From an uncultured Alphaproteobacteria bacterium (lineage in GTDB: Bacteria > Pseudomonadota > Alphaproteobacteria > HIMB59 > GCA-002718135): 64,000 nt of DNA. Of this stretch, positions 34,963-43,835 are shown in pieces. The stretch lies in NCBI GenBank assembly GCA_902623255.1, contig CACNSY010000001.1:143463-207462 (forward strand), read 5' to 3'. Made by a program: the position numbers and the translations under genes. The notes beneath the pieces were generated by a model. The model worked only from the letters and a program-made list of their open reading frames with translations. It did no database searches and was not told where the DNA came from. Numbering within the stretch: position 1 is the stretch's first letter; each line of letters starts with the position of its first letter.

Positions 34963-36243
34963 TTATTTCTTTTGTCTAATTTTAACTGACAATTTGTGTC
35001 CATCTAGACCTTCAAGTCCTGACATTTTTTCAGTATCTTCCGAAAGAGCATTAAAAGATTTTTTATTCATACCAACAACAGATGTTCTTTTCATAAAATC
35101 TAAAACACCTAGACCTGATGAAAATTTTGCCGCTCCTGATGTCGGCAATACATGGTTAGTTCCTACAATATAATCACCAAAAGCTTCGACAGAGTATTCA
35201 CCTAAAAATATACCGCCAGCATTATTTATATTCGATAATAATTTTTTATTATTAGAAATGTGAATATGTAAATGTTCTGGTGCAACAAAATTTATGATTT
35301 CTGAAGCAAGTTCTATATTATCGACCAAAGCTATAATTCCATTATTATTTAAACTTTTTTCAATTATTTTCTTTTTTGATAAATCTTTTTTAATTTTTTT
35401 AATTGAACTTAAGACTTTAGTTGCAAAATCTTTACTATCCGTAATTAAAATTGCTTGTGTATTTTCATCATGTTCTGCTTGAGCTATTAGATCTGAAGCT
35501 ACCCAATCTGGATTATTATTGTTATTTGCAACAACTATTATTTCAGATGGTCCTGCTAGCAAATCTATACCTACTTTTCCATACAATTGTTTTTTTGCCT
35601 CTGCTACATAAGCATTACCAGGTCCAAATATTTTATTGACTGGCTTAATAGTTTGAGTGCCAAACGTTAGTGCACTAATAGCTTGAGCTCCTCCTACAAA
35701 ATATGTTTCTTTAATACCTAATTCCCTTATTAATTTTATAAAATATGGATTAATTGATTTAGTTGGTGGCGTGATACAAACAATTCTTTTTACTCCAGCT
35801 ATGATTGCAGGTACTGCATTCATAATTAAAGATGAGGGATAAAAAGCCCTTCCTCCAGGTACGTACAAGCCAACTGAATCAATAGGCTTCCATACAGATT
35901 TCAATGTTGCACCATTATTAGTATAGGTAATATTTTTAGGTAATTGTTTTTTGTGAAATGATGAAATATTTTTTATAGCTTTTTTAAAACTATTAAATAT
36001 TTGTGGCTCAACTTTAGGTTGTATTTTTATTTTAGATAAATCTAAACTAAGATCTTGTTTACTAATTTTAACTTTATCAAATTTTGCTGCATACTTAATT
36101 AGAGATTTATCGCCATTTTTTTTTACATCATAAATAATTTTTTTTACATCTTCTTGAATTGATTTACTTGATAATGAATTTCTTTTTTCAATCTTTGTCT
36201 GAAATTGATTATAAAAATTTTTATTAAATTTTATTATTTTCAT
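34963..36243 (-). CDS. hisD: Histidinol dehydrogenase
   Basis: VGLYVPGGRAFYPSSLIMNAVPA, GPGNAYVAEAKKQLYG, DLIAQAEHDE. Confidence 0.96.
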   Translation of the reverse strand: MKIIKFNKNFYNQFQTKIEKRNSLSSKSIQEDVKKIIYDVKKNGDKSLIKYAAKFDKVKISKQDLSLDLSKIKIQPKVEPQIFNSFKKAIKNISSFHKKQLPKNITYTNNGATLKSVWKPIDSVGLYVPGGRAFYPSSLIMNAVPAIIAGVKRIVCITPPTKSINPYFIKLIRELGIKETYFVGGAQAISALTFGTQTIKPVNKIFGPGNAYVAEAKKQLYGKVGIDLLAGPSEIIVVANNNNNPDWVASDLIAQAEHDENTQAILITDSKDFATKVLSSIKKIKKDLSKKKIIEKSLNNNGIIALVDNIELASEIINFVAPEHLHIHISNNKKLLSNINNAGGIFLGEYSVEAFGDYIVGTNHVLPTSGAAKFSSGLGVLDFMKRTSVVGMNKKSFNALSEDTEKMSGLEGLDGHKLSVKIRQKK

Positions 36244-36887
36244 TTAACAAAAGTACCTATTTCAGAAATAATTTTTGAAACCTCATTCATATTTGTCTTA
36301 TAAGCTGATCTATTGACAATTAATTTAGATTGAATTTTCATTATTTCTTCAATTTCAGTCAAACCATTTTCTTTCAATGTTTTTCCTGTAGAAACTAAAT
36401 CTACAATTCTTCTACACATATTTAAAGAAGGGGCTAATTCCATAGATCCACTTAGTTTTATAATTTCTACTTGTATCCCCTTATTATAAAAAAATTTTTT
36501 AGTAATATTTGGGTATTTAGTAGCAATTCTAATATTACTCCAAGTTTCTGGATCCTCTTTTTTTAATAAAGATTTCAAAGCAGCTACAGAAATTCGACAA
36601 TGCCCAATATTTAAATCAAGCGGAGCATATATTTCTGAGTAATCAAATTCATTAATTACATCCTCACCAGCTATTCCTATTTGAGCAGCTCCAAATGCAA
36701 CAAATGTACATGCATCAAAGGCTCTTACTTTGATATACTCAATGTTTCTTTTTTTAGATTTAAAAGTTAACTTTCTTGTATCTTTATCAAATAGTAAAGG
36801 ATCAGGGGCAAAACTTGTTTTAAGTAACAAGTTTTTACATTCTTTTGTTATTCTGCCTCTTGGTACTGCAATAACTATTTTGCTCAT
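36240..36887 (-). CDS. hisG: ATP phosphoribosyltransferase, short form
   Basis: IAVPRGRITKE, GIAGEDVINE, GSMELAPSLNMCRRIVDLVSTGKTLKENGL. Confidence 0.93.
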   Translation of the reverse strand: MSKIVIAVPRGRITKECKNLLLKTSFAPDPLLFDKDTRKLTFKSKKRNIEYIKVRAFDACTFVAFGAAQIGIAGEDVINEFDYSEIYAPLDLNIGHCRISVAALKSLLKKEDPETWSNIRIATKYPNITKKFFYNKGIQVEIIKLSGSMELAPSLNMCRRIVDLVSTGKTLKENGLTEIEEIMKIQSKLIVNRSAYKTNMNEVSKIISEIGTFVK

Positions 36888-36933
36888 AAATTGCAGGCTT
36901 TTATATTGTGATCAAAGAAAAAACTAGAAAAAG

Positions 36934-38190
36934 TTAGTTTTTCTGTCTTTTTATTTTTGCTCCCAAACTACCTAATATTTTTTCAATATTTTCATAGCCT
37001 CTATCAAGATGATAGACACGATTTAGTGTCGTTTGACCATTCGCATTCATAGCAGCTAACACTAAACTTATACTAGCTCGTAAATCACTAGCCATTACCT
37101 GCGCTCCTTTAAATGTTTGATTGCCTATTATTGTGGCGGTATCTTTTTCTACTGTAATATTCGCACCTAATCGATTCAGTTCAGGAACATGCATGAATCT
37201 ATTTTCAAAAATTGTTTCTTTAATTTTTGACTTCCCATCAGAGATACACATAAGAGACATTAACTGAGCTTGTAAATCGGTGGGAAATCCTGGATATGGA
37301 CTAGTTGAAAGACTAGTAGATTTTAGTTTTGATCCTTTAGAGACTTTTATCGAATTTTTACTTACTTTTAATTTTGCACCCATTTTTTTTAAAATATCAA
37401 TTAAGGATTTTAAATAAATAGTGTTAAAGTTATTTATTTCTAAAGCTGAATTTAACATTAAAGCTGCAATTATATATGTGCCAGCTACAATTCTATCAGC
37501 AATTATCTCATGCTCTGCTTTTTTTAAATTTGTTACACCTTGTACAAGAATAGTTTTTGTTCCATGACCTTCAATTTTTGCACCCATTTTTATAAGACAT
37601 TTTGACAAATCTTCTATTTCTGGTTCTCTTGCAGCATTAGAAATTTTAGTTTCACCTTTTGCCAATACTGAGGCCATTAGTATATTTTCAGTTGCTCCTA
37701 CACTTGGAAATGGTAATTTAATTTTATTTCCAATTAATTGTGATTTAACACTACCAACAACAAAACCATTTTGAATTTCAAAATTAGCTCCCAATTTTGA
37801 TAAACCAGCAAGATGTATATCTATTGGCCTAGTTCCAATAGCACATCCTCCTGGTAAAGATATTCTAGCCTCACCAAATCGAGAAAGTAATGGACCTAGA
37901 ATCAATATGGAGGCTCTCATTTTTCGCACAACATCATAATCTGCTGATAGATTCTTAATTTTTGATGGATTTATTTTTAATTTATTTTTTTTGTGTTCAA
38001 TTTTTACACCATAATTTTTCAGTAATTTTATTAAATTTAAAACATCAACCACATTAGGTACATTTGAGAGTTTTAAAGTTTTTTTAGATAAAAGAGAAGA
38101 TACTATAATCGGTAGTGCAGAATTTTTTGAACCATGAACATTAACTGCTCCAGAAATTTTTGAACCTCCTTTTATTATTAATTTATCCAT
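36934..38190 (-). CDS. murA: UDP-N-acetylglucosamine 1-carboxyvinyltransferase
   Basis: GGSKISGAVNVHGSKNSALPI, GGCAIGTRPIDIHLAGL, YPGFPTDLQAQ. Confidence 0.96.
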   Translation of the reverse strand: MDKLIIKGGSKISGAVNVHGSKNSALPIIVSSLLSKKTLKLSNVPNVVDVLNLIKLLKNYGVKIEHKKNKLKINPSKIKNLSADYDVVRKMRASILILGPLLSRFGEARISLPGGCAIGTRPIDIHLAGLSKLGANFEIQNGFVVGSVKSQLIGNKIKLPFPSVGATENILMASVLAKGETKISNAAREPEIEDLSKCLIKMGAKIEGHGTKTILVQGVTNLKKAEHEIIADRIVAGTYIIAALMLNSALEINNFNTIYLKSLIDILKKMGAKLKVSKNSIKVSKGSKLKSTSLSTSPYPGFPTDLQAQLMSLMCISDGKSKIKETIFENRFMHVPELNRLGANITVEKDTATIIGNQTFKGAQVMASDLRASISLVLAAMNANGQTTLNRVYHLDRGYENIEKILGSLGAKIKRQKN

Positions 38191-38332
38191 TTTTGCTAAT
38201 AGCTTTTTTTCTTTTTAAAATATTTGATTTCAGTTTTTTTTCTAACCTTTTTAATCTTGTTAAGCGTATTTCTTTTTTAGAATCATCTTTTACTTGATGT
38301 GTATCTTTTTCTTTATTTAATTTATCTGTCAT
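38183..38332 (-). CDS. Small Lys-rich hypothetical protein (49 aa) overlapping murA start
   Basis: Manual translation MTDKLNKEKDTHQVKDDSKKEIRLTRLKRLEKKLKSNILKRKKAISKNG*; fills an otherwise empty gap, 8 bp overlap with murA. Confidence 0.5.
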   Translation of the reverse strand: MTDKLNKEKDTHQVKDDSKKEIRLTRLKRLEKKLKSNILKRKKAISKNG

Positions 38333-38341
38333 AAATAAGAT

Positions 38342-38527
38342 TTAATTTTTATTATTTTTTTTTAATCCATTTTTAGAGCATTTCTTAGAACAATATAAAA
38401 CATTCTTCCAATCTCTTTCCCATTTTTTTCTCCATGAGAATGGCTTATTGCAAACAATACAAACTTTAGATGGTAAGTTTTTCTTCAAGATTTTACTCAA
38501 ATAGGTAAAAATATCCGTAGGCAACAA
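38342..38527 (-). CDS. DUF2256-like small zinc-binding protein (start uncertain)
   Basis: [32 protein letters not shown] matches the CxxCxxPFxWRKKWExxWxxVxYCSxxC signature. Confidence 0.85.
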   Translation of the reverse strand: MLPTDIFTYLSKILKKNLPSKVCIVCNKPFSWRKKWERDWKNVLYCSKKCSKNGLKKNNKN

Positions 38528-39641
38528 CTAATGCAGGAATTGCACTATAAAGGGTTGCTAAAATCGCAGCTTTTGGGGCAAGAGCAATTGCTGGGAATAA
38601 AGCATCACCATCATTTGAAATAGCATTACCAAGCTCTGCAGAAAGAGGAATGTAGCCATTTAGATAAAACGTTGCTACAACAACTTGCGGTCCACAACCA
38701 GGTAAAAAACCAAATAGAATTGCTACCAATGGAACAAACGGTAGCCATAAATCAAAAAATATTTTTAAATCTAAACTTGTAAAATACATAAATATTTCAA
38801 AGACAAGAAAACCACTAATGACCCAGGTGGTTACAAAATTAGTTGTATCTACTACTCTTGATAATAATCCTCTACTTTTATCAGTTGAGCATTGAAAATC
38901 ACTTAATGGATTTAATGACCACATAAATATTGAAAGTATTGCTCCAGCAGAAGCAACAAAAACTAAAAGTGAGTTATAAGCTGGTGAAAATTCTATCTGG
39001 AATGCAACTAGAATACCTAAAATAAAACCAGGGATAAATAAAAAAAGCCAAAAGAAATTAAAATTCGATACAAAAGTTTTATTTATTTTTTCAAATTCAA
39101 CTTTTATTTTCGTCTCTGATTGCATAAAATTTATGCCATGAATAAAATCAATTATATAACCTGAAATAGATCCAACAATTATTCCAATACCAAATATTAA
39201 AAGTCCTGTTGTGGGCTCAATAGCAAGTATTAAAAAAGCTGCATCACCCATTGTTGCTGTTAACACAGCGACTAAGGATCCAAAAGAAATACGGCCCTGA
39301 ATATATTGCGTTACAACTATTATAGCTCCACCACATCCAGGTATTGCACCTAAAAAAGCAGCTATACCGACATGGAACTTTTGTGTCTTAGATAAAAAAT
39401 TCTTAACATCAAATTTTGTTAAACTATCCAAGCCAATAAAAACAAATAGAGTAAATCCAACAAAAACAGATACCTGGATATAAGCATCTATCATTGATGA
39501 TCGTATAACTTCTCCAAACTCTCCTCCTTGAAAAACAAGAGAAAGTAATAATAGACCAAAGAAAGATTTCTTTAATAACCTTCCATCATTCTCAAGAATG
39601 ACCTTTGTTTTTTCATTAATAGCGTTAATTAGAGCATTCAT
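38493..39641 (-). CDS. Putative 10-TM heavy-metal (manganese) exporter
   Basis: Polytopic; duplicated [16 protein letters not shown] / [16 protein letters not shown] motifs; divergent to an mntR-like gene. Confidence 0.78.
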   Translation of the reverse strand: MNALINAINEKTKVILENDGRLLKKSFFGLLLLSLVFQGGEFGEVIRSSMIDAYIQVSVFVGFTLFVFIGLDSLTKFDVKNFLSKTQKFHVGIAAFLGAIPGCGGAIIVVTQYIQGRISFGSLVAVLTATMGDAAFLILAIEPTTGLLIFGIGIIVGSISGYIIDFIHGINFMQSETKIKVEFEKINKTFVSNFNFFWLFLFIPGFILGILVAFQIEFSPAYNSLLVFVASAGAILSIFMWSLNPLSDFQCSTDKSRGLLSRVVDTTNFVTTWVISGFLVFEIFMYFTSLDLKIFFDLWLPFVPLVAILFGFLPGCGPQVVVATFYLNGYIPLSAELGNAISNDGDALFPAIALAPKAAILATLYSAIPALVVAYGYFYLFE

Positions 39642-39690
39642 TGAATGTATATATAGCTAATAAATATAGCTATGGCTACATTTTCTGTTA
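39641..39690. promoter_or_regulatory. Candidate operator in mntR/exporter divergent promoter
   Basis: AATGTA(39644)...TACATT(39682) inverted ends enclosing two direct ATATAGCTA repeats (39651-39659 and 39664-39672). Confidence 0.5.
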
Positions 39691-39694
39691 ATTT

Positions 39695-40111
39695 TTGTTG
39701 ATAATTATGCTAAAAAAAAGGATGTCATTCAGTAAAGTCCGAAATGCTCATAAAACAGAAAATACTGAAGATTATTTAGAACTAATTGCAGAACTTTTAA
39801 ATTCCAAAGGTGAAGCTCGTATTGTTGATATTGCTGAAAGCTTGGGTATTGCACAAGCCACAGCCAATAAAACAATACAAAGATTACAAACACAGGGTTT
39901 CATTAAAAGAGAACCTTATCGATCAATTTTTTTAACTTTTAAAGGTCAAAAAATAGCAAGTGAATCAAGAAAAAGGCATAATATTGTATACAATTTTTTA
40001 CTAAATCTTGGTTTAGACAAGAATACGGCCTCTGAAGATGCTGAAGGAATAGAGCATCATGTTAGTGAAAAGACACTTAGAAAAATGGATAATTTTAACT
40101 CGAAAAAATAA
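39695..40111 (+). CDS. mntR: MntR/DtxR-family metal-dependent transcriptional regulator
   Basis: TEDYLELIAELLNSKGEARIVDIAESLGIAQATANKTIQRLQTQGFIKREPYRSIFLTFKGQKIA...RHNIVYNFLLNLG...DAEGIEHHVSEKTL. Confidence 0.85.
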   Translation: MLIIMLKKRMSFSKVRNAHKTENTEDYLELIAELLNSKGEARIVDIAESLGIAQATANKTIQRLQTQGFIKREPYRSIFLTFKGQKIASESRKRHNIVYNFLLNLGLDKNTASEDAEGIEHHVSEKTLRKMDNFNSKK

Positions 40112-40149
40112 ATTTAATTTATTGCCAAATCAATTTTATCTAGTGTATA

Positions 40150-40184
40150 AAAAAAGAAGGGACACGGCGAATATCCCTTCTTTT
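40150..40184. terminator. Bidirectional terminator between convergent mntR and methyltransferase
   Basis: AAGAAGGGA-n11-TCCCTTCTTTT with A/T tracts on both sides. Confidence 0.8.
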
Positions 40185-40275
40185 CATCATTGGTTTATGG
40201 ATAGAAAATAAACCTAAGTAATAAATACCCGATTCTCGGTTTTGGCTCAAATTTTTTAATTAAAAAGCCTAAATT

Positions 40276-40899
40276 TTAATATTTTTGTAATAAAACAATT
40301 TTTATTTTTATTTTATTTTTGAAATCATTGTTCAAAGGTAGATAATTTAATGGTCTTGAAATTTTATTGATTTTTAATGACTTTTGATGTTTTTTTAAAA
40401 TACTTAAAAAATCCTGTTTCTCCCATAAATCTATTCTATGGGTAAATAGTACAAAGCCTTTTTCTTTAATATTTTTATTAATATTAGCAAAAAATCTGTC
40501 AAAGTTTTTGCAATACGTCATGGAGCCAATCAGGGAAATGAGATCAAATTTTATTTTATAATGATGTAATTGTTCAAAATTTTTTATTTGTAATTTTTTA
40601 TAAATTTTTTTTCCTGATGAAATTATCAGGCTTTTTTTTGAAATATCTGAACCATAAATATGACTTTTTGGATAAACTTTTTTTAATTCAGCACCAAATA
40701 AACCAGTTCCACATGCTAAGTCTAAGATATTTTTTGGTTTGATATTAATCGTTTCTTTTAAAAATTTAATGCTTTTTTTAGGTGCTTGATAATTCCATAA
40801 CTTGAGTGTTGCATCATAATTTTTTGACCAATCATCATAATATTTTGTTGTTTTACTCAAATTGCCAACGCCAGAAACTAGTGATTTAAAATTACTCAT
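40276..40899 (-). CDS. Class I SAM-dependent methyltransferase
   Basis: ILDLACGTGLFGAELKKVYPKSHIYGSDISKKSL. Confidence 0.88.
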   Translation of the reverse strand: MSNFKSLVSGVGNLSKTTKYYDDWSKNYDATLKLWNYQAPKKSIKFLKETINIKPKNILDLACGTGLFGAELKKVYPKSHIYGSDISKKSLIISSGKKIYKKLQIKNFEQLHHYKIKFDLISLIGSMTYCKNFDRFFANINKNIKEKGFVLFTHRIDLWEKQDFLSILKKHQKSLKINKISRPLNYLPLNNDFKNKIKIKIVLLQKY

Positions 40900-41698
40900 A
40901 TTTTAAAGAAGGAATTTTTTTTCTTATTTTATCTACATCAGAAATATTAATAGTTGAGTTAATAATTGCAGGTTTATTTTTGGTACTATTTATAATCTTC
41001 CCCCATGGATCTACTAAAAGAGAATATCCATAGGTCTTCCTTTTCATATGATGATTTCCACACATACCTGTTGCCACAATAAATACATTATTCTCTATAG
41101 CTCGTGATCTATTCAAAACCTCCCAATGATCTTTTCCGGTTGGTCTAGTAAAAGCAGCAGGAACTAAAATAATTGAACAATCTTTTTTTGCAAGTTGCCT
41201 ATATAAATTAGGAAATCGTAAATCATAACAAATTGTCATTCCTAATTTAATATTATTAATTTTTGTAAAAATTATTTTATTACCAGCTTTGAACAAAGAT
41301 GATTCCTGATGTTTTTCTTTATTATTAATTTCAACATCAAACATATGTATCTTATCATATGTTTTTTTTATGACTCCATAATTGTTTATAAAAAAAGACC
41401 TGTTAATGAGCTTTTTGCGATTTTTGACTTTTAAAAGTAAAGAACCAAGATTTATACTAACTTTGTTTTTTTTAGCAAAATCTTTAGCCATTTTCAAAAC
41501 TGGACAGGAATTTTGATAAGGTGCGTTTAACATTAAATAATTTTTGTCATTTGTAATTATATTCGAACATTCTGGAGTGCATATTAAGTGAGGTTTAAAT
41601 TTGATTGCCTTGTTAAAATTTTGTTCAAGAAGTTTAGAATTAAAATTCGGTAGATGACTTGCAGAAAATTGGACTTGAGATACTTTAAGCTTATTCAT
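40892..41698 (-). CDS. Carbon-nitrogen hydrolase (nitrilase superfamily, Nit2-like)
   Basis: Glu-Lys-Cys triad context: CTPE, YDKIHMFD, GMTICYDLRFPNLYR. Confidence 0.92.
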   Translation of the reverse strand: MNKLKVSQVQFSASHLPNFNSKLLEQNFNKAIKFKPHLICTPECSNIITNDKNYLMLNAPYQNSCPVLKMAKDFAKKNKVSINLGSLLLKVKNRKKLINRSFFINNYGVIKKTYDKIHMFDVEINNKEKHQESSLFKAGNKIIFTKINNIKLGMTICYDLRFPNLYRQLAKKDCSIILVPAAFTRPTGKDHWEVLNRSRAIENNVFIVATGMCGNHHMKRKTYGYSLLVDPWGKIINSTKNKPAIINSTINISDVDKIRKKIPSLKYE

Positions 41699-42855
41699 TT
41701 AAATTTTAGTAAGAAAACTAATCCAGAGGTAAACACTATAATACATAATAAATACATATTTAATGTAAGAGAATAAGCTTCAGCTAAAAATCCAATTCCA
41801 GCAGGCATAATCATTGTTGATGATAATCCGATTGTTATAAGGTTAGTCACAGTCATAGGAATACTCTCATTAGACTGTTTAACTGCCTGTCTAATAATAA
41901 TGGGTACTAAATTGGCTATAGCAAATCCATAAAAGCTTAAAACAACAAGAATAATATAAAAATTATTGGTTAACAAAGATAAAAGCATTATTGATGCACC
42001 AATCATCACAAAGTGGCAACCTACAACTTTTTCACTAAATAAATTGATTAATGAATTAGAAAATAAATTAGCAAAAATTGCTCCAATACTAAAGAAAATT
42101 AAACCCATACTTGCCAAGTAAAGTGGGGCATTTAAATCTTTTGATAACCATAATGTTGACCAATCCATAATTATTCCACCGGAGCCAAAAATAAAAAATA
42201 ATAAAAACCCAAATAATAGAACATTAGTTTCAGGTATTTTGAATTTTTCACCAACACCTTTAAAGTCTAAATTACGCGGTAATCCAAATGAGAATACAAA
42301 AAAAGATATAAAGATTGATAAAAAAGACAAGATAGTTAAAAATATATAAGGTTCATAATTATATCTCATAATTATACCTGCTAACCCTCCTCCAATTAGA
42401 ATACCTAAATTAAATCCCATCGCATAATATGGAGTAATAATTTTCTTAAAATGTTGTTCAATTAATTGAGTATGAATTCCACCTATAGGGCCAGATGCGC
42501 CCCAACCTATTCCAGCTGGTATCGATGTTAATAAAAAATAAAAATACGAAGGAGACACAATTGAAAGTAAAGTAGAAAAAGTAACAAGTGGAAAAGCCAA
42601 AGACATTATCAATTTTGTTCCATATTTTGGAACAAGTATTCTTCCAGCTATCTGGTTAGAGATGATAAAAAATATTCCAAATAATAGTATTGCAAAGCTT
42701 AAATCAGACTCATCTATTGATAGTCTATTCATATTCCATGGAGTTACACCAAAGTAGCAGCCAACTACTATCATGGGATAAGTTGATGTAATTATTGAAG
42801 CAAGTGTTGCTCTTCTAAATATTTTAATTTCTTCTGACACAAAAATTTTTACCAA
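41695..42855 (-). CDS. MFS transporter
   Basis: Polytopic, about 12 TM segments, GWGASGPIGG. Confidence 0.82.
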   Translation of the reverse strand: MVKIFVSEEIKIFRRATLASIITSTYPMIVVGCYFGVTPWNMNRLSIDESDLSFAILLFGIFFIISNQIAGRILVPKYGTKLIMSLAFPLVTFSTLLSIVSPSYFYFLLTSIPAGIGWGASGPIGGIHTQLIEQHFKKIITPYYAMGFNLGILIGGGLAGIIMRYNYEPYIFLTILSFLSIFISFFVFSFGLPRNLDFKGVGEKFKIPETNVLLFGFLLFFIFGSGGIIMDWSTLWLSKDLNAPLYLASMGLIFFSIGAIFANLFSNSLINLFSEKVVGCHFVMIGASIMLLSLLTNNFYIILVVLSFYGFAIANLVPIIIRQAVKQSNESIPMTVTNLITIGLSSTMIMPAGIGFLAEAYSLTLNMYLLCIIVFTSGLVFLLKFK

Positions 42856-43832
42856 CGATGATGAACATCATCAAAAAAATATTTTGTGTAAACACTATTG
42901 ATTTCATTCATTAAGGATGAAATTTCATTTAATTCTGATGCAGAAGTATTCAAACCTACGTGATCTTTATTTTTAGCGCCAGGAATAACAATACTTACTG
43001 CATCATGCATTAAAATCCATTTCAGTGACAATTGAGACAATGTAATCCCTTCTGGTAATATATTTTTTAACTCATCAACAGCTTCTAATGCTTTATTAAA
43101 ATTTACCCCAGAAAATGTTTCACCTACATCAAACGCATCTCCATTAATATTGTAATTACGATGATCATCAGGAGCAAATGAGGAATCTTTATTAAATTTT
43201 CCAGTTAATAATCCACTTGCAAGGGGTACTCTCACAATAATTGCAACTTTTTTTTCTTTTGCAATTTTAAATAATTTTTCAGCAGGTTTTTGTCTGAAAA
43301 TATTGAATATAACCTGAATAGATTTTGTATTTGGTCGTTTGATGCATTCAAGAGCCTCGTCAACTGTTTGAACACTAAAACCATAATTTTGAATTTTACC
43401 TTTACTCACTAAATAATCTAACATTTCGAATGTGTTGTCAGATGAATACACTTCTGTTGGAGGACAATGCATTTGTAAAAGATCAATTGTTTCAACATTA
43501 AGGTTTGATAAAGATTGATTTACATAAGATTCCATTAAATCTTTATCATAGTATCCCTTTGCAACATGGGGGTTGATTTGTCTTCCAGCTTTTGTTGCTA
43601 CATAAATTCTTTCAGATACTGATTTAAGGAACTCGCCTACAAATTTTTCACTTCTGCCCATTCCGTAAACATCAGCGGTATCGAAGAAGTTTACACCATT
43701 TTCATACGATGATTTTAAAATTTCTTGAGCGCTGTCTTCAGTTACATTCCCCCAATCAGCTCCTATTTGCCAACAACCTAAACCAACTTCGGAAACATTC
43801 CAATCCAGTGAGCCAAATTTTCTATATTTCAT
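42849..43832 (-). CDS. Aldo/keto reductase
   Basis: MKYRKFGSLDWNVSEVGLGCWQIG, FFDTADVYGMGRSEKFVGEFL, VIPGAKNKDHV. Confidence 0.93.
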   Translation of the reverse strand: MKYRKFGSLDWNVSEVGLGCWQIGADWGNVTEDSAQEILKSSYENGVNFFDTADVYGMGRSEKFVGEFLKSVSERIYVATKAGRQINPHVAKGYYDKDLMESYVNQSLSNLNVETIDLLQMHCPPTEVYSSDNTFEMLDYLVSKGKIQNYGFSVQTVDEALECIKRPNTKSIQVIFNIFRQKPAEKLFKIAKEKKVAIIVRVPLASGLLTGKFNKDSSFAPDDHRNYNINGDAFDVGETFSGVNFNKALEAVDELKNILPEGITLSQLSLKWILMHDAVSIVIPGAKNKDHVGLNTSASELNEISSLMNEINSVYTKYFFDDVHHRW

Positions 43833-43835
43833 TAT

